Source of the DNA: Nocardioides sp. cx-173
GTDB taxonomy: Bacteria; Actinomycetota; Actinomycetes; Propionibacteriales; Nocardioidaceae
Length of the DNA: 64,000 nt
Assembly: GCF_021117365.1 (NCBI RefSeq)
Contig: NZ_CP088262.1
Span: 1,364,001-1,428,000 of the forward strand
Reading direction: 5' to 3'
The notes under the pieces were generated by a model. It was not told the origin of the DNA and did not search any database. It saw only the letters and a program-made list of their open reading frames with translations. The position numbers and the translations under genes were made by a program. This document shows positions 40,626-48,550 of this stretch, in pieces. Every line of letters begins with the position of its first letter. Positions within the stretch are counted from its first letter, which is position 1.

Positions 40626-41057
40626 TCAGCTGCGCGGTGTCCTGTGGACCCAGCCCGTCATCAGGAAGCCGACCGAGATGAGGGTCCAAGGCAGGACACT
40701 GATCAGGCTCCACGGGGGCTCGTCCCTCGGGAAGAAGGTGATGTAGACGTAGAGCGAGGAGACGCCGACCGCGCAGGCCCAGTAGCCGATCAGCAGCCTG
40801 CTCCGCCGCGGACTCGGGTCGGCATTCGGCGGTCTCGGGGTCGGACTGGGCCCGTGCGTACGACGGGGTCCGGCGCGGGCGGCGGGCCACGAGACCAGAA
40901 GGGCCACCAGCGCGAGGACCAGAAGGCGAGCCGTCGTCGACTCGGTCGGTGAGGCGACGAACTCGACGGTCAGCGACGTGGCCATCACGATCGCGACGTA
41001 CACCAGCACGGTGGTGAGGACCAGCTCCAAGGGCTTTATCGCGCTCGATGTGCTCAC
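40626..41057 (-). CDS. Small integral membrane protein
   Basis: The 143-aa product starts at GTG 41057 and has four hydrophobic segments: two in residues 12-55, then a Pro/Arg-rich cytoplasmic loop (TPRPPNADPSPRRSR), and two more in residues 88-137. No family motif is recognised. It lies 18 nt beyond the stop of the histidine kinase gene on the same strand and could be read with it, which is the only hint of function. The 200 nt before the PIN-like gene hold nothing notable. Confidence 0.65.
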   Translation of the reverse strand: MSTSSAIKPLELVLTTVLVYVAIVMATSLTVEFVASPTESTTARLLVLALVALLVSWPAARAGPRRTHGPSPTPRPPNADPSPRRSRLLIGYWACAVGVSSLYVYITFFPRDEPPWSLISVLPWTLISVGFLMTGWVHRTPRS

Positions 41058-41075
41058 CCCAAAGGCTCAGGAGTC

Positions 41076-43601
41076 CTAGAAACAGCGGGCGTCCGGGGGC
41101 AGCGGGTCGCTCAGGTACGGGGCTGCCCGGTGCCGGCCGAGGTTCCAGGAGAGCCAGTCGTCGTCGGCGGGCTCGCGCCCAGCGAGCGCGCAGGCGGCCT
41201 CGTCGGCGGGGAGCTCGGCGAGCACCGGGACGGCGTCGTCGGAGAGGCCGCGCAGGTAGGTCCAGTCGACCTTGCCGGTCTCGGCGTACCGGTCCAGGTT
41301 GTGGCGGGCGATCCAGGCGTCCGGGTTGATCGCGGCCAGGGCGAGCAGCAGGCCGGCGCCGCTGAGCAGCGCGGCGCGGGGCAACCACGCCGCGCGCAGC
41401 GTTACGCCCGCGGCGAGCACGGCGAGCACCAGCAGGCCGAGCCAGCCCTCGAAGACGTCAACGAGCAGCCGCAGCCGGGTGAAACCGTAGGCCTCCTGGT
41501 AGACGTGCATCCGGTACAGCGCGGAGCCGACCACGACCAGCGTGAGGACGCAGAGCAGGCCGAGCGCGCCGCGCAGCCAGGCGCGGTCGGCGGGGGTCGC
41601 GCGCGGCGCCTTGCGGGCGGCGGCCCAGACGACCAGCAGGGTCAGGGCGGTGGCGACCGTGAGCTGCCCGAAGCCCTGGTGGACGTACTCGGCGTAGGTG
41701 AGCCCGGTGGTGCGCTCGAGATAGTCGTGGCCGCCGAAGACGACGGTGGCCTGAGCCAGCAGGAACACCACGAAGACGGCGTCGACGAGCAGCACCGGCG
41801 CCAGCCACTCGTAGCGGTGGGCGACGGGACGGGGCGGCCCGCCTCGGGACTCGAGGTGCGGCGGGTTGAGGGCGAGGTACGCCGCCGCCAGGACCAGGCC
41901 GCCCACCGCGACGGTCAGGAACGAGCGCAGCACGAACGACTCGAGCTCCAGCTCGGGGACGAGCGCGCCCACCCACTCGGCGAAGACCGCGTCGGCCGAC
42001 GCGAAGAGCAGTCCGAATACGAGCAGCGCGAGCACCGACCACACGAGGGTGCGCAAGGCCGCGGCGCTCGCGCTGAGACCGGCGACCCCGCGCAGGGAGC
42101 GGCCGAGCCAGGGCAGCCCGCGCAGCCCGGCCAGGGGCCACGCGAGGCCGGCCAGCACGAACGCCGGCAGGGTGCGACCGTGGACGACCCCGGCCACGCA
42201 GACCGCACCGCCGGCGAACAGGCAGAGCAACACGATCCAGTCCGCGTCGCGCACGGCCACGGTCGAGGCAGGCAGCGCGCAGAACGCCGCGCAGCCCAGC
42301 GTGAACGGGGAGCGGCGGTGCACGCTGAAGGCGAGGACCACACCGCCGGCCGCGAGCAGCAGCGCGGTGGCGCCGAGCCCCGGGTCGCGGTAGGGCAGGA
42401 CGACGGCGGCGAGCAGGCCCACCGCGAGGCTGGCCAGCACCGCCCCCAGGCTGCCGGGGACGGCGTCGGGCCAGAACCGCCCGAACAGGGCGTCCAGCGC
42501 GGGCTGGGGGGCCTCGGTCGCCGGCCACGGCGCCGTCGCCGGGGGAGCGGACGATGGGGTAGGCGGGTGGGCCGGCGCGGTCGCGGCGGTGCTCGTTCGC
42601 GGCTCGAGCGGGAGGTCGACGCGCACCAGGGCGCCCGTGCGGGGCGGCTGCGGATCCACGACGTGGATCGAGCCACCGTGCAGGTCGGTGACCCACCGGG
42701 CGATCGCGAGCCCGAGGCCGGTGCCGCCGCCGCCCTCGACCTCCGCCAGCGTCCCGAAGCGCTCGAAGACCCGGTCCCGGTCGGTCGCGGGGATGCCGGG
42801 GCCGTCGTCGGCCACCTCCAGCCGCCAGCCGATGCCCGTTTCCGCCGCGGTGACGGTGACGACTCCCTCGCGCGGGCTGTGCCGCGAGGCGTTGTCGAGC
42901 AGGTTGGCGACCAACTGGTGCAGCCGGTCCGGGTCGGCCTCGACGCTGAGCGAGGGCGGCGAGACCCGGACGTCGTAGGTCACCTCGCGCGCCGTCGCCC
43001 GCGCCTCCGCGACGGCCCGCTCCAGCAGGTCGCGCACCGGCACCGCCGCGGTGGCGAGCGGCGCCTGGCCCGCGTCGACACGGGCGAGGTCGAGGAGGTC
43101 GGAGGCCAGCGCGGACAGCCGCTCGGCCTGGTCGAGAGCGGTGCGCAGGGCGACCGGGTCGGGCTCGGCGACGCCGTCCGCGAGGTTCTCGAGTACGGCG
43201 CACAGTGCGGCGAGCGGCGTACGCAGCTCGTGGCTCACGTTGGCGACGAGCTCGCGGCGCTGGCGGTCGACCGCGGCCAGGTCCTCCGCCATCCGGTTGA
43301 AGGCGCGGGCCAGCTCGCCGACCTCGTCGCTGGAGGTGGCCGTGACCCGGCCGGAGTAGTCGCCGCGAGCCATCCGCCGAGCCGCCGCGGTCATCTCGCG
43401 CAGCGGCGAGGTCATGCCCACCGCGAGCAGCTGCGTCACGCCGAGGGCGAGCGCGACCGTGACCGGGAGGTAGAGCCAGACCGGGACGTCGCTGGCGGCG
43501 CCGGCCGTCGCGACCACGGCGGCCACCGTGACGCTCACGGCCACGAGCACCCCGAGCTTCACCTTGACCGAGGTCACCTGGTCCAGCAGCGGGCCGCTCA
43601 C
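41076..43601 (-). CDS. Sensor histidine kinase fused to a DUF4173-type membrane domain
   Basis: The 841-aa protein starts with two membrane helices (about 14-35 and 41-60), a HAMP region, the phospho-acceptor block NVSHELRTPL (His124) and an ATPase domain with LLDNASRHS, DDGPGIP and GTGLGLAIA. A Thr/Pro-rich linker near residue 345 leads to a 470-residue part with about ten hydrophobic helices, containing AYLALNPPHLESRGG and GFTRLRL, typical of DUF4173 proteins. The input signal probably enters through the membrane domain (inference). GTG 43601 overlaps the regulator stop, so the two are translationally coupled. Confidence 0.88.
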   Translation of the reverse strand: MSGPLLDQVTSVKVKLGVLVAVSVTVAAVVATAGAASDVPVWLYLPVTVALALGVTQLLAVGMTSPLREMTAAARRMARGDYSGRVTATSSDEVGELARAFNRMAEDLAAVDRQRRELVANVSHELRTPLAALCAVLENLADGVAEPDPVALRTALDQAERLSALASDLLDLARVDAGQAPLATAAVPVRDLLERAVAEARATAREVTYDVRVSPPSLSVEADPDRLHQLVANLLDNASRHSPREGVVTVTAAETGIGWRLEVADDGPGIPATDRDRVFERFGTLAEVEGGGGTGLGLAIARWVTDLHGGSIHVVDPQPPRTGALVRVDLPLEPRTSTAATAPAHPPTPSSAPPATAPWPATEAPQPALDALFGRFWPDAVPGSLGAVLASLAVGLLAAVVLPYRDPGLGATALLLAAGGVVLAFSVHRRSPFTLGCAAFCALPASTVAVRDADWIVLLCLFAGGAVCVAGVVHGRTLPAFVLAGLAWPLAGLRGLPWLGRSLRGVAGLSASAAALRTLVWSVLALLVFGLLFASADAVFAEWVGALVPELELESFVLRSFLTVAVGGLVLAAAYLALNPPHLESRGGPPRPVAHRYEWLAPVLLVDAVFVVFLLAQATVVFGGHDYLERTTGLTYAEYVHQGFGQLTVATALTLLVVWAAARKAPRATPADRAWLRGALGLLCVLTLVVVGSALYRMHVYQEAYGFTRLRLLVDVFEGWLGLLVLAVLAAGVTLRAAWLPRAALLSGAGLLLALAAINPDAWIARHNLDRYAETGKVDWTYLRGLSDDAVPVLAELPADEAACALAGREPADDDWLSWNLGRHRAAPYLSDPLPPDARCF

Positions 43602-44299
43602 GCCGGGTCCCCGGGCTCCAGCGCGTAGCCGACACCGTGCACCGTCCGCACGCGGTGGGCGCCGATCTTGGCGCGCAGCGCCTTGACGTGGCTGTCCACC
43701 GTGCGGGTCCCCGACGCGCCCGACCAGCCCCAGACCTCGGCGTACAGGTGCTCGCGGGTCAGCACGGTGCGGGCACTGCCGGCAAGGCAGAGCAGCAGGT
43801 CGAACTCGGTCGGCGTCAGGTGCACCTCCTCACCGCCCACGTGGACCCGGCGCGCGCCCTCGTCGATGCGCAGGTCGCCGAGGTCGTCGAGCTCGGTGGG
43901 GGAGCGCTCGGCGAGCTCGGCGGCCCGCTCGACGCGTCGGAGCAGCGCTCCCACCCGCGCGACCAGCTCGCGCATCCGGAACGGCTTGGTGAGGTAGTCG
44001 TCGGCCCCCACGCCCAGCCCCACCAGGATGTCGGCCTCGTCGTCGCGCGCGGTGAGCATCAGCACCGGGACCGGTCTCGCGGCCTGGATCCGTCGGCACA
44101 CCTCGAGGCCGTCGTAGCCCGGGAGCATCACGTCCAGCACCACCAGGTCGGGTGCGGCCTGCGCGCACAGCGCCACCGCGGCCGGCCCGTCCCAGGCCTG
44201 CACGACGTCGTAGCCGGCCCCGCGCAGCCGGTCGGCCACCGCCTCGTTGATCACCGGCTCGTCCTCGACGACGAGGATCAACGGTGCGGTGACGGCCAT
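43598..44299 (-). CDS. OmpR/PhoB-family response regulator
   Basis: The 233-aa protein has a receiver domain (VVEDEPVINEA acidic pair, phospho-acceptor Asp56 in DLVVLDVMLPGYDG, LTARDDEAD, Lys in DYLTKPFRMREL) and a C-terminal winged helix (LTPTEFDLLLCLAGSARTVLTREHL ending RTVHGVGYAL). The kinase gene overlaps its stop. The start follows a TAGGCT box (44306-44311, minus strand) by 6 nt, so the two-component operon probably begins as a leaderless message. The target genes are not known. Confidence 0.95.
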   Translation of the reverse strand: MAVTAPLILVVEDEPVINEAVADRLRGAGYDVVQAWDGPAAVALCAQAAPDLVVLDVMLPGYDGLEVCRRIQAARPVPVLMLTARDDEADILVGLGVGADDYLTKPFRMRELVARVGALLRRVERAAELAERSPTELDDLGDLRIDEGARRVHVGGEEVHLTPTEFDLLLCLAGSARTVLTREHLYAEVWGWSGASGTRTVDSHVKALRAKIGAHRVRTVHGVGYALEPGDPA

Positions 44300-44413
44300 G
44301 AGCCGAGCCTAGGAGTGCGATCGCCCCCAGGCGGCGGACGACTCGTGAAGGTTGTGTGCAGGTGTGCAGGCCTGGGGGTGGCGGTGCGCGCGCCGCAGGA
44401 GGACGCTGGTGCG

Positions 44414-44821
44414 ATGAGCCAGCTGACGCCGTACCTCTGCGTGTCCGACTGCGAGATCGCCGTCGACTGGTACGTCGAGACGCTGGGCGCCAAGGTCGTC
44501 TACCCGCCGATCGTGATGCCGGACGGTCGCACCGGCCACGTGGAGCTCGCGCTGGACGGCGCGCGCTGGATGATGTCCGACGAGTTCGTCGAGCTGGGCG
44601 TCATGGCCCCGGACCCGTCCCGCGGCGCCGCGGTGACTCTGCACCTCACGCTCACCGACGTCGACGCGCTCTGCCGCCGGGTGGTCGCGGGCGGGGTCGT
44701 GCTGGACCGCGGGCCCGAGGACAGCCCGCCCGCCGGCCGGGTCGCGGTCTTCCGGGACCCGTTCGGGCACCGATGGTTCCTGAACCAGCCCCCGCCGGAG
44801 GATGTCGGCGCCGGGGCCTAG
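44414..44821 (+). CDS. VOC-superfamily protein (PhnB-like)
   Basis: A 135-aa protein of the glyoxalase/PhnB-like group: LTPYLCVSDCEIAVDWYVETLGAKVVYPPI, VELALDGARWMMSDE and VFRDPFGHRWFLNQP, the last ending in the PFGHRW block usual for PhnB-like proteins. The catalytic role is unknown. AGGAGG lies 10 nt before ATG 44414. The frame is open upstream into the regulator promoter, but without a better start. Its stop TAG is part of the TAGGCT -10 box of the next gene. Confidence 0.85.
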   Translation: MSQLTPYLCVSDCEIAVDWYVETLGAKVVYPPIVMPDGRTGHVELALDGARWMMSDEFVELGVMAPDPSRGAAVTLHLTLTDVDALCRRVVAGGVVLDRGPEDSPPAGRVAVFRDPFGHRWFLNQPPPEDVGAGA

Positions 44822-44842
44822 GCTCATGCCCGTGAGTGGACG

Positions 44843-45106
44843 ATGAGCAAGATGGACGGCCTGCGCGCGATGCGCGAGGCAAAGTACGCCGCAGCCCAGA
44901 AGGCGGCCAAGGCGACCAAGCCGGCAGCCCGGCCCAAGGTGGCACCCGAGGCGAAGCCGTCCAAGGCGGCCGCGGCGGCGAAGGCCCTGGCCGCCGATCC
45001 CGGGCCGGTGACCGCGAGCGAGGAGCTGTGCGGCCACCGCAACATGAGCGGGCGCACGTGCACCCGCGAGGCCGGCCACGCGGCCAAGAGCCACCGCTAC
45101 TCGTAG
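44843..45106 (+). CDS. Small Lys/Ala-rich protein with a C-terminal Cys/His motif
   Basis: The 87-aa product has an Ala/Lys-rich helical N-terminal half (KYAAAQKAAKATKPAARPK) and a C-terminal motif ELCGHRNMSGRTCTREAGHAAKSH, in which two Cys and three His could bind a metal. A TAGGCT box at 44819-44824 and a GTGGA element precede ATG 44843. Its stop overlaps the end of the converging EcfT gene by 10 nt. The function is not recognised; nucleic-acid binding is possible given the basic helix. Confidence 0.65.
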   Translation: MSKMDGLRAMREAKYAAAQKAAKATKPAARPKVAPEAKPSKAAAAAKALAADPGPVTASEELCGHRNMSGRTCTREAGHAAKSHRYS

Positions 45107-45714
45107 TCGCCGATGCCGCGGGCGTGCAGCGCGTCGCCGGTCTCGTGCGCGCGGGCGACGACCCGGACCACGAACGGCGTGAGGTAGGCGCGGGGGTGGC
45201 GGCCCAGGCCGCGGGCGCGGGCCGCGTCGCGGGTCTCGAGCGCCAGTGCGACCGTGCCGGGCAGTGACTGGATCGCGAGGGCGAAGGTCAACGCGACCCG
45301 GTCGGGGTCGACGCCGACCCGACGCAGCGGCCGGATCCAGCGCACCAGCGCGTCCAGCATCGCGTTGACCGGGGTCGTCGCGCTGACGAGCACGGCCGCG
45401 AGCGCGAGCGCCAGCAGGTCGACGAGGGTCTCGACGGCCTTGTCGCGGCCGTACCACCACCACTGCAGCCCCGCGACGAAGACCGCGAAGAGCAGCACGA
45501 CCCGGGCAGCGCGGACCAGCACCGCGAGCCGTACCCGCGCCAGCAGGGCGAGGAGGATGGCGACCGCGAGGAAGACCCAGGACGCGCCGACGTCGCGGAC
45601 CAGGACGACGGTCAGGCTGAAGGCCCCCAGGCCGATCACCTTCACGCCGACCGGCAGCCGGTGCAGGAGGGTCTCGCCCGGCTGGTAGACGCCGACCAGG
45701 ATCGAGCCGCTCAC
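45097..45714 (-). CDS. bioN: Biotin ECF transporter, transmembrane subunit (BioN/EcfT)
   Basis: The 205-aa protein has about five membrane helices and the EcfT signature region ETRDAARARGLGRHPRAYLTPF with a second Ala-Arg-Gly pair in ALHARGIGDYE; these cytoplasmic helices contact the ATPase. As the third gene after bioY and the ATPase gene on the same strand, it completes an energy-coupling module that is dedicated to biotin rather than shared. The ATG overlaps the stop of the ATPase gene by 4 nt. Confidence 0.92.
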   Translation of the reverse strand: MSGSILVGVYQPGETLLHRLPVGVKVIGLGAFSLTVVLVRDVGASWVFLAVAILLALLARVRLAVLVRAARVVLLFAVFVAGLQWWWYGRDKAVETLVDLLALALAAVLVSATTPVNAMLDALVRWIRPLRRVGVDPDRVALTFALAIQSLPGTVALALETRDAARARGLGRHPRAYLTPFVVRVVARAHETGDALHARGIGDYE

Positions 45715-46406
45715 GCCGTGGCCGACGCGACGTAGTGGTCGACGGCGGCGTCGGCGCCGCCGTCGAAGACGACCCGGGCGTCGTCGACGACGAGCACCCG
45801 GTCGCAGCGGCGGGCGAGCTCGAGGTCGTGGGTGACCAGGACCAGCTGCTGCTCCAGCCCGAACAGCAGCTCGGCCACGCGCCGGGTGTTGGCCAGATCC
45901 AGCAGCGTGGTCGGCTCATCGGCGACCAGCACCGACGGCTCAGTGGCCAGCACCCCGGCCAGCGCGAGCAGCTGCTTCTGACCGCCCGAGAGGGCGTGCA
46001 CGCTGACGTGGGCGTGGCCGGCCAGGCCGAACCGCTCGAGCACCGCCAGCGCCAGCTCGCGTCGGCGACCAGCGTGGCGCTCCTTCCTGCGCAGCGACAG
46101 CTCGACGTCCTCGACGCAGGTCGGCATCACCAGCTGCGCGGCCGGGTCGGTGAACGCGAACGCCACCAGCCGGCGTACGGCGGAGCCCTGGCGCGCGACG
46201 TCCAGCCCGTCCACGAGGACCCGGCCCGCGGTGGGGGACACCAGGCCGTTGAGCAGTCGCGCCAGGGTCGACTTGCCGGAGCCGTTGGCGCCGATGACGC
46301 CGACGCGCCGCTCGGTCAGTGTCAGCGTGGTGGGGCCCAGGATGGTGCGCTCGCCGTCGGGGACGTCGACGGTGACGGCCGCGCCGTCCAGCTCGATCCT
46401 CGCCAT
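45711..46406 (-). CDS. bioM: Biotin ECF transporter, ATP-binding subunit (BioM/EcfA)
   Basis: A 231-aa ABC ATPase: Walker A GVIGANGSGKST, Q-loop AFTDPAAQLVMPT, signature VHALSGGQKQLLALAGVLATE, Walker B VLVADEPTTLLD and switch His in VTHDLELARR. Only one ATPase gene is present, so the enzyme is probably a homodimer, as in BioMNY systems. It lies between bioY and the EcfT gene. No ribosome binding site was examined in detail; ATG 46406 fits the family start (MARIELDGA). Confidence 0.93.
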   Translation of the reverse strand: MARIELDGAAVTVDVPDGERTILGPTTLTLTERRVGVIGANGSGKSTLARLLNGLVSPTAGRVLVDGLDVARQGSAVRRLVAFAFTDPAAQLVMPTCVEDVELSLRRKERHAGRRRELALAVLERFGLAGHAHVSVHALSGGQKQLLALAGVLATEPSVLVADEPTTLLDLANTRRVAELLFGLEQQLVLVTHDLELARRCDRVLVVDDARVVFDGGADAAVDHYVASATA

Positions 46407-46416
46407 GGCGCGGAGA

Positions 46417-47025
46417 CTAGCGGCGGGGATGGAGCAGCTGCGGGAAGGCCCGGTGCACCTCGGCGGCGATCAGCGCGACGAGCGTCGTCTTGACCAGGTC
46501 GCCGAGCCAGAACGGGGCGTCGTAGCCGACCGCGTCCGACCACGGCACGTCGAAGAAGAGCTTCATCCCGACGATGCCCATCGGGTGGACGACGAGGACG
46601 CTGCCGGCGAGCGAGCACAGGAAGACGAACACGGCGCGGGTCTTGCGCGCGCGCCCGGCGACGTACCTGACCAGGAAGCCGGCGAGGGCGGCGGCGAACG
46701 GGAAGGACCACAGGTAGCCCGCGCTGGCACCGGTGAAGACGCCGAGGCCCGAGGAGTGCTCGGCGAAGACCGGCAGCCCGATGGCGCCCAGGCCGAGGTA
46801 CAGCGCGGCCGCGAGGAAGCCGCGCACCGGTCCGAGCAGGCAGCCGGCGAGCATGAGCGCGAAGCTCTGCAGGGTGATCGGCACCCCCGCGCCGCCGACC
46901 GGGATGGCGCCGACGTAGGCGCAGGCCGAGATGAGCGCGGCGAACGCCGCGATCAAAGCCAGGTCCGTCGTCGACAGGCGCGGGCGCCGCTCGCTGCGAG
47001 TGCCGGGGGTCTCGGTCACGCTCAT
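46417..47025 (-). CDS. bioY: Biotin ECF transporter, substrate-binding subunit BioY
   Basis: A 202-aa protein with six predicted membrane helices and the BioY blocks GAGVPITLQSFALMLAGCLLGPVRG, AALYLGLGAIGLPVFAEHSSG and GASAGYLWSFPFAAALAGFLV. BioY binds biotin with high affinity and imports it when coupled to BioM and BioN. GGAGGACCAGGC precedes ATG 47025. The promoter region holds tandem palindromes next to a divergent TetR gene of the BioQ type, so biotin supply probably represses this operon. Confidence 0.95.
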   Translation of the reverse strand: MSVTETPGTRSERRPRLSTTDLALIAAFAALISACAYVGAIPVGGAGVPITLQSFALMLAGCLLGPVRGFLAAALYLGLGAIGLPVFAEHSSGLGVFTGASAGYLWSFPFAAALAGFLVRYVAGRARKTRAVFVFLCSLAGSVLVVHPMGIVGMKLFFDVPWSDAVGYDAPFWLGDLVKTTLVALIAAEVHRAFPQLLHPRR

Positions 47026-47048
47026 GCCTGGTCCTCCGGATCGGCACC

Positions 47049-47076
47049 TGAACGGTGGTCAGGTGAACGGTGTTCA
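47049..47076. promoter_or_regulatory. Tandem BioQ-type operators
   Basis: TGAACGGTGGTCA (47049-47061) and TGAACGGTGTTCA (47064-47076) are two copies of one 13-bp palindromic site with centres 15 bp apart. The second is a perfect TGAAC-N3-GTTCA, close to the known BioQ motif. They lie between bioY and the TetR gene, beside a TAGGGT -10 box (47080-47085). Confidence 0.75.
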
Positions 47077-47123
47077 GGCTAGGGTGAGTCCGCCGCTGCC
47101 GTCAACGAGGTGGGAGGAGCGAC

Positions 47124-47696
47124 ATGCGCTATCACCGCCAGGACGTCGTCGAGCGGGCGATCGAGGTGCTCGACCGCTACGGGCTCTCGGACCTGACGAT
47201 GCGCCGCCTGGGCAGCGAGCTGGGCGTGCAGCCCAGCGCGCTCTACCACCACTTCGCCAACAAGCAGAGCTTGCTGGCCGCTGTCGCCGACGAGGTCCTC
47301 GCGCGCGGGGCGCGGCCCATGCCCGAGCGGCGGTGGGACGCGCGCGTGGTCGCGGTGTGCACCCAGCTGCGCGACGCGATGCTGGCCTACCGCGACGGCG
47401 CCGACCTCGTGGCCACGGTGCACGCGTTCGGCCTCGGCGCCTCGGCGCCGTACGACGCGCTGCTGGACGCGCTCGCCCGCGGCGGCTTCCCGGACGACCT
47501 GTCGCGAACCGCCGCCCGCACCCTGCTGCACTTCGTCTTCGGCCACGCCATCGACGAGCAGGCCCACCTGCAGGCCGGCAGCGCCGGCGCGATCGACGAC
47601 GAGCCGCGTGACGCCTCCGACTTCGACCTCGGCCTGGCCCTGGTCGTCGACGGCATCCGCCTGCGCCAGCCCACCGACCTCCACCAACAGCTCTAG
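47124..47696 (+). CDS. bioQ: TetR-family regulator, BioQ-like
   Basis: The 190-aa protein has a TetR helix-turn-helix, VVERAIEVLDRYGLSDLTMRRLGSELGVQPSALYHHFANKQSLLAAVADEVL, and a helical C-terminal domain of TetR_C type. GGGAGGAG precedes ATG 47124. Divergence from bioY, and the pair of TGAAC-N3-GTTCA sites in between, match the actinobacterial BioQ arrangement, in which BioQ represses biotin synthesis and uptake genes. The name rests on context plus operator, not on measured similarity. Confidence 0.85.
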   Translation: MRYHRQDVVERAIEVLDRYGLSDLTMRRLGSELGVQPSALYHHFANKQSLLAAVADEVLARGARPMPERRWDARVVAVCTQLRDAMLAYRDGADLVATVHAFGLGASAPYDALLDALARGGFPDDLSRTAARTLLHFVFGHAIDEQAHLQAGSAGAIDDEPRDASDFDLGLALVVDGIRLRQPTDLHQQL

Positions 47697-47710
47697 CACC
47701 GCCACCGACG

Positions 47711-48480
47711 AGCCGGTTTCGGTGGTCGAGGTGCGAGGAGCGTCAGCGACGAGCCTCGAGACCCCGTGAGCCGACAAGCAGCCCCGGGGTACGGCGGTCG
47801 GGTGGCGGGGGTCTCGAGGCTCAGGCGCCAGGGCGCCTTCGCACCTCGACCACCGAAGGCCCGGGCCGTCTCGGTGGTCAAGGTGCGAGGAGCGTCAGCA
47901 ACGAGTCGGTTTCGGTGGTCGAGGTGCGAGGAGCGCCAGCGACGAGCCTCGAGACCCCGTGAGTCGACAAGCGGCCTCGGGTACGGCGGCCGGGCTGCGG
48001 GGGTCTCGAGGCTCAGGCGCCAGGGCGCCTTCGCACCTCGACCACCGAAGGGGCCCGCCCCTTTCGGTGGTCGAGGCGCGAGGAGCGTCAGCAACGAGTC
48101 GGTTTCGGTGGTCGAGGTGCGAGGAGCGCCAGCGACGAGCCTCGAGACCCCGTGAGTCGACAAGCGGCCTCGGGTACGGCGGTCAGGTCGCTAGTCACGT
48201 CACCGGGTCTCGAGGCTCAGGCGCCAGGGCGCCTTCGCACCTCGACCACCGAAGGCCCGCGCCGCCTCGGTGGTCGAGGTGCGAGGAGCGCCAGCAACGA
48301 GTCGGTTTCGGTGGTCGAGGTGCGAGGAGCGCCAGCGACGAGCCTCGAGACCCGGTGAGCCGAGAAGCATCCCGGGGTACGGCGGTCATGTCACCGGGTC
48401 TCGAGGCTCAGGCGTTGCACGCCTTCGCACCTCGACCACCGAGGGGGCCAGTGCGCCTTCGCGCCTCGACCACCGAGGAG
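47711..48480. repeat. Tandem array of about 193-bp palindromic repeat units (four copies)
   Basis: Forward arms starting TTTCGGTGGTCGAGGTGCGA occur at 47717, 47910, 48103 and 48306, giving periods of 193, 193 and 203 bp. Each unit also holds the inverse arm GGTCTCGAGGCTCAGGCG ... CACCTCGACCACCGA and a shorter forward arm ending CAACGAGTCGG. A shortened extra inverse arm ends near 48478. The unit is thus a nested palindrome. It fills the gap between bioQ and the second DUF222-HNH gene and contains no credible gene. Confidence 0.85.
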
Positions 48481-48550
48481 CGAGAATGCCCTGTGGATAA
48501 AGGGGATTCTCGACCCTGCCACTGTCGGTGGGGCCTGGTTGAGTAGTCCT

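Noticed and set aside
40432-40746. Open frame of 104 codons after the PIN-like gene
   Set aside because: It is mostly antisense to the small membrane protein gene, has no ribosome binding site and no recognisable pattern.
47711-48480. CRISPR array
   Set aside because: The repeats are about 190 bp, palindromic and without short unique spacers of even length, and no cas gene is present.
47766-48546. Several Arg/Pro-rich open frames inside the repeat array
   Set aside because: They are translations of the repeat itself, lack ribosome binding sites and resemble no protein.
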